Part shown: positions 61,175-64,000 of the stretch, piece after piece
Numbering within the stretch: position 1 is the stretch's first letter
Layout of the letters: every line of letters starts with the position of its first letter
Assembly (NCBI GenBank): GCA_900104855.1
Contig: FNSS01000001.1
Location: 1,984,001-2,048,000, forward strand
DNA: 64,000 bases
Source: Rhizobiales bacterium GAS188
Lineage (GTDB): Bacteria; Pseudomonadota; Alphaproteobacteria; Rhizobiales; Beijerinckiaceae
Direction: 5' to 3'
Made by a program: the position numbers and the translations under genes
The notes under the pieces: model-generated
Database searches by the model: none
What the model saw: only the letters and a program-made list of their open reading frames with translations
Told to the model about the DNA's origin: nothing

Positions 61175-62074
61175 ATGACTGCAGCGACCTATCGCGAGAC
61201 CGCCGTGCTCGGCTCGACCATGGCCTATGTCGAAGCCGGCGCACCAAGCGCTCCCACCGTGCTGTTCCTGCACGGCAACCCGACCTCCTCCTTCATCTGG
61301 CGCAACATCATCCCGCATGTGGCGCCGGTGGCGCGCTGCATCGCGCCGGACCTGATCGGCTTCGGACGCTCGGGAAAGCCGGATATCGATTATCGCTTCG
61401 CCGACCAGGTCCGCTATCTCGACGCCTTCATCGAGACATTGGGCTTGGGCGATGTGTTTCTCGTGGCCCAGGACTGGGGCACGGCGCTTGCCTTCCATTT
61501 CGCCGCCCGCCATCCGCAGAGGATGCTCGGCCTCGCCTTCATGGAGTTCATCCGGCCGATGCCGAGCTTCGATGATTTCCACCAGACGCCGCAGGCGCGC
61601 GCCATTTTCCGCAAATTCCGCACGCCGGGCGAAGGCGAGAAGTTGGTTCTCGAGGACAATGCCTTCATCGAGAAGATCCTGCCAAACTCGGTGCTGCGGC
61701 GCCTCGGCGAAGACGAGATGAACGCCTACCGCGCCCCCTTCCCCACCCCGCTGTCGCGCAAGCCCGTCTGGCGCTTCCCGAACGAATTGCCGATCGCGGG
61801 CGAGCCGAGCGACGTCTATGCGATGCTGGAAGAGGCGCATGTGGCGCTAGCTCACGCCGACTATCCGAAGCTGCTGTTTTCGGCCGAGCCCGGCGCCCTC
61901 ATCTCGCCGGCGCTGGCGCAGGATTATGCGCGGCGCCTGCGCCATTGCCGGCTGGTGAATCTCGGTCCCGGCGCGCATTACCTGCAGGAGGACCATGCCG
62001 ACCGGATCGGCCGCGAGGTGGCGGATTTCGTCCGCGAGACGCAGTCGCAGAGGCTTGTCGCGCCCGCCGCCTGA
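61175..62074 (+). CDS. dhaA: Haloalkane dehalogenase, subfamily II (DhaA-like)
   Basis: 299-residue alpha/beta-hydrolase that replaces a halogen on an alkyl carbon with hydroxyl. The full catalytic set of DhaA-type enzymes is present: nucleophile Asp99 and halide-binding Trp100 in VAQDWGTALAF, Asn35 in FLHGNPTSSFIWRN, acid Glu123 in FMEFIRPMPS, and base His268 in GPGAHYLQED. The cap-domain stretch WRFPNELPIAGEPS also matches DhaA closely. Ribosome site AGAGGAAAG. It is co-transcribed with the TetR gene. It acts in the cytoplasm; the natural substrate is not known. Confidence 0.92.
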   Translation: MTAATYRETAVLGSTMAYVEAGAPSAPTVLFLHGNPTSSFIWRNIIPHVAPVARCIAPDLIGFGRSGKPDIDYRFADQVRYLDAFIETLGLGDVFLVAQDWGTALAFHFAARHPQRMLGLAFMEFIRPMPSFDDFHQTPQARAIFRKFRTPGEGEKLVLEDNAFIEKILPNSVLRRLGEDEMNAYRAPFPTPLSRKPVWRFPNELPIAGEPSDVYAMLEEAHVALAHADYPKLLFSAEPGALISPALAQDYARRLRHCRLVNLGPGAHYLQEDHADRIGREVADFVRETQSQRLVAPAA

Positions 62075-62084
62075 GAGGCGCTTA

Positions 62085-62222
62085 TCCCTCCCACACGAAG
62101 TGGGGGAGGGTGGACGCGAGGCCCTTGCCGAGCGGACGGGTGGGGGACTTCTCCGGAAACGCACCCCACCCGGCTCGCTGCGCTCGCCACCCTCCCCTGC
62201 TCCGCATGGGAGGGATAGGCGC
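62085..62222. repeat. GC-rich intergenic repeat
   Basis: ATCCCTCCCACACGAAGTGG at one end pairs with TCCGCATGGGAGGGAT at the other. Inside are CGGACGGGTGGGGGA and GGCTCGCTGCGCTCGCCACC, phrases that also appear in the 345-475 repeat. Confidence 0.7.
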
Positions 62223-62303
62223 CTCACGATCCACGCTACATTACGATCGCAATCACGCGGTGTGTCCTTGAGGGCTCGCCCGCGCACTTGCTATGAATGC
62301 CGG

Positions 62304-62996
62304 ATGATCACGCCTGACCAGATCGATTTCAGCCCGCAGAACTCAACCGCCGTCATTTCGGGCGCGCAGAAATTCATCATCCCGGTGCCGGCCTTTGCGG
62401 ATGGCGGCGAGCCCCTTGTTTACCCTGACGGCGACAAGGCCGGACAGCCGGTCGAGGATTGGCAGGGCCACAAGGTGCATGGCAGGGGAATCGTGTTCCA
62501 CAATGCCGAGGACGGCGCCTGGCAGGTCGCGAAAGGCGATGGCAGCGCCGTGATCATCATCAACGCGGTCAGCAAGGACAAGGCGGCGAAGCTCGAGGCG
62601 CGCATCGCCGAGCTCGCCCCGAACCCGGAGCAGCTGAGCCTGAAGCAGCTGAAACAGGTGCTCGCCTATGCGCAAGAGCTCGACCTTCCGGCGGTCTATG
62701 ATGCGTCGCGGGACTTCGTCGCGGCCCATATGAGCAAGGTGGAACCCGGCTCAGGCATCGCGGGCCTGCACAAGCGTGACGAGCGCGATATCTGCCAGGC
62801 CGTCTATTTGCCCGGCAAGGGCGAGTTCCAGGGTCCTGCCGCGACACCGCAGAGATTCACCGACGGCGCCGTGATCCTCAAGCAGGGCGAGGATGTGCGC
62901 CTCATCCAGCCTGACGCCTTCGAGGCGACCTATGCGCATGCGGATGGCCGCCCCCTGCGCGTGTCGGAGCTGAAGAGGCAGGATGTGGTGTCTTGA
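62304..62996 (+). CDS. Hypothetical protein
   Basis: 230 residues. The N-terminal two-thirds (about 1-140) has short hydrophobic strands and a basic loop, FIIPVPAFADGGEPLVYPDG and HGRGIVFHNAEDGAW. A helical middle follows (LSLKQLKQVLAYAQELDLP), then a beta-rich end with FTDGAVILKQGEDVRLIQPD. There is no signal peptide or membrane segment. I do not recognise the family. The ATG at 62304 was chosen because upstream frames pass through a repeat. It ends convergently with the DUF4139 gene. Confidence 0.65.
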   Translation: MITPDQIDFSPQNSTAVISGAQKFIIPVPAFADGGEPLVYPDGDKAGQPVEDWQGHKVHGRGIVFHNAEDGAWQVAKGDGSAVIIINAVSKDKAAKLEARIAELAPNPEQLSLKQLKQVLAYAQELDLPAVYDASRDFVAAHMSKVEPGSGIAGLHKRDERDICQAVYLPGKGEFQGPAATPQRFTDGAVILKQGEDVRLIQPDAFEATYAHADGRPLRVSELKRQDVVS

Positions 62997-63011
62997 GGCG
63001 GGCCGGCGTAG

Positions 63012-63215
63012 CTCCCTCTCCCCGCCGCTTTGCGGGGAGAGGGCGGGGGGTGAGGGGCCGAGTGATTAGCTTTCTTCTGATGAGCTGCAAAGCGATGGGG
63101 AAGAGCTCGGTGGGTGTGAGTCGGCGTTGACGCCAATCACCCGGCCCCTCACCCGCTCCCTCGGTGCGCTCGGGATCGACCTCTCCCCGCAAAGCGCGGG
63201 GAGAGGTGAAAAAAA
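63012..63215. repeat. Large inverted pair of palindromic repeats between convergent genes
   Basis: CTCTCCCCGC-CGCTTT-GCGGGGAGAG with GGTGAGGGGCCG lies near 63.01 kb. An inverted partner, CGGCCCCTCACC followed by CTCTCCCCGC and GCGGGGAGAGG, lies near 63.14-63.21 kb. Each half is a hairpin and the two halves are also complementary. The position between convergent stops suits a bidirectional terminator. Confidence 0.8.
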
Positions 63216-63221
63216 GCATCC

Positions 63222-64000
63222 CTACTTCACCTCCGGATGCATGAGGATGTCGCGGTCGACCGGCCATTTCAGGCGCCAGCCGAAGCGGATGTCCTTCTGC
63301 TGGCTGGGGGCGAGGTCGAAGCTCCAGGCGGAGACGCCGCGCTTGTCGGCGACCACCTTCTCGGTCGCGGGCGTATTGGCGGCGAGCGCCTCGACGGTAA
63401 CCTGGTTCGAATCGGAAACCGGGATGCGATCGGTGACCGTGACCCGGATCGGCGCGTCATGCAGGTTCTTGACGCTCGTCTTGAACTCGGTGACCTGCGA
63501 GCGCGTCGTGCCGATCCAGCTCGGCTCGTTGTCCTGCTGGCGCAGCGGCGCGCGCGACACCTTGATGCGGTCATCGGATCCGGCGCCGAGGGTCGCCTTG
63601 TCGCCGGGCGCCACCAGCGGGAAATGGCCTTTGCCGACGAAGATGCCGTCGCGCTGCACGGTCACTTCGCCCGGCAGAAGCGGCGCCTCTTCGTTCTGCA
63701 CGAAGGCGACATCGAGATAGGCTGTCTGGTCGAGCGCCGGCGCGACGCGGGCGATGAGGTCGGGGGCGATCGTCGCCGAGGACAGCGCGAAGGTCTTGGC
63801 CGAGCCGTCGCGCGGCACGCTCACCCGTCCCGGCACGGCGAAAGAGGCCTGGAAGGCGCCGGCGTCGAGGGATGCGAGCACCGGTTTCGCGGGCGCCGGC
63901 GCCTCGGCGGTCGTTTGCGCCGGAGCTCCCACGGGCGCCGGGGCCGGCATCGCGGCGGCGGGCGCCAACTTGCTGCGCGCCATGACGTCACGCTCCGCCG
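63222..64000 (-). CDS. DUF4139 domain-containing protein (partial, runs off right edge)
   Basis: The minus-strand frame is open to the end of the window, so only the C-terminal 260 or so residues are seen. It reads TAYLDVAFVQNEEAPLLPGE, VTVQRDGIFVGKG, LGAGSDDRIKVSR, then FKTSVKNLHDAPIRVTVTDR and ends WRLKWPVDRDILMHPEV. This is the C-terminal part of DUF4139 (mucoidy-inhibitor-A-like) proteins, which are usually 500-600 residues with a signal peptide. A Pro/Ala-rich linker lies upstream. The ATG at 63983 is internal, not the start. Function is unknown; an envelope location is usual. Confidence 0.82.
   Translation of the reverse strand, partial: AERDVMARSKLAPAAAMPAPAPVGAPAQTTAEAPAPAKPVLASLDAGAFQASFAVPGRVSVPRDGSAKTFALSSATIAPDLIARVAPALDQTAYLDVAFVQNEEAPLLPGEVTVQRDGIFVGKGHFPLVAPGDKATLGAGSDDRIKVSRAPLRQQDNEPSWIGTTRSQVTEFKTSVKNLHDAPIRVTVTDRIPVSDSNQVTVEALAANTPATEKVVADKRGVSAWSFDLAPSQQKDIRFGWRLKWPVDRDILMHPEVK

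Noticed and set aside
1..64000. CRISPR arrays, rRNA, tRNA genes
   Set aside because: No regularly spaced direct repeats with unique spacers, no rRNA signature stretches and no tRNA-like T-loop/acceptor sequence were seen by eye; a tRNAscan or covariance search would be decisive.

Overview
The window reads as chromosomal DNA of a GC-rich alphaproteobacterium, most likely of the order Hyphomicrobiales (Rhizobiales). The evidence is the chvI-chvG-hprK-EIIA(Man)-HPr run, ahcY followed by a DivL-type kinase with tyrosine in its H-box, a tsaE-amgK fusion next to a MurU-like gene, and the many G+C-rich palindromic intergenic repeats. The genus cannot be fixed from the sequence alone. No rRNA, tRNA or CRISPR array was seen.

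Layout. (1) 1-4.3 kb, minus strand: glycine cleavage genes gcvT, gcvH and gcvPA with an OsmC-like gene, under a tandem glycine riboswitch; a DUF559 gene runs off the left edge where gcvPB might be expected. (2) 4.5-10 kb, minus strand: a probable sugar-acid catabolic operon (class-III aminotransferase, IlvD/Edd dehydratase, FAH-family enzyme) that also carries anmK. (3) 10.2-11.9 kb: an IS110-family element with a long non-coding leader, a possible bridge-RNA locus, then a one-HKD phospholipase-D-like protein. (4) 13-25.2 kb, conserved core: ChvI/ChvG, HprK, EIIA(Man), HPr, folK/folP on the opposite strand, ahcY, divL, tsaE-amgK and murU. (5) 25.5-57.5 kb, an accessory island of surface-polysaccharide and modification genes with fragments of older genes. 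(6) 57.6-64 kb, minor metabolism: a TSUP permease, an Asp/Glu racemase relative, a MetE-like protein, a TetR-controlled haloalkane dehalogenase, a protein of unknown function and the end of a DUF4139 protein.

The centre of the island is a minus-strand run from 40.0 to 32.2 kb: SxtJ-like membrane protein, 50-residue DUF5989 protein, NodU/SxtI-type carbamoyltransferase, SGNH hydrolase, MBOAT O-acyltransferase, a second and larger SGNH protein, and a small helical protein coupled to it by ATGA. The likely output is a carbamoylated and O-acetylated glycan. Around it lie FkbM and class-I methyltransferases, glycosyltransferases, an NAD-dependent epimerase, a radical SAM enzyme and an orphan SPASM domain. 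An apparently undescribed domain of about 100 residues recurs in three of these proteins with different catalytic parts: the large SGNH protein (two copies), the 484-residue FkbM protein and the 965-residue triple methyltransferase. A second module, marked by YGPY, occurs four times in the 1136-residue glycosyltransferase-like protein. These shared modules are the most novel-looking signal here.

Two links cross regions. AnmK (5.7-6.9 kb) together with AmgK and MurU (22.8-25.2 kb) would supply most of a MurNAc salvage route. Five copies of a dispersed repeat of about 90 bp, carrying inverted GCGACCGTCTCGGTCGCCC-type arms, sit between core genes and at the edge of a degraded aminotransferase gene.
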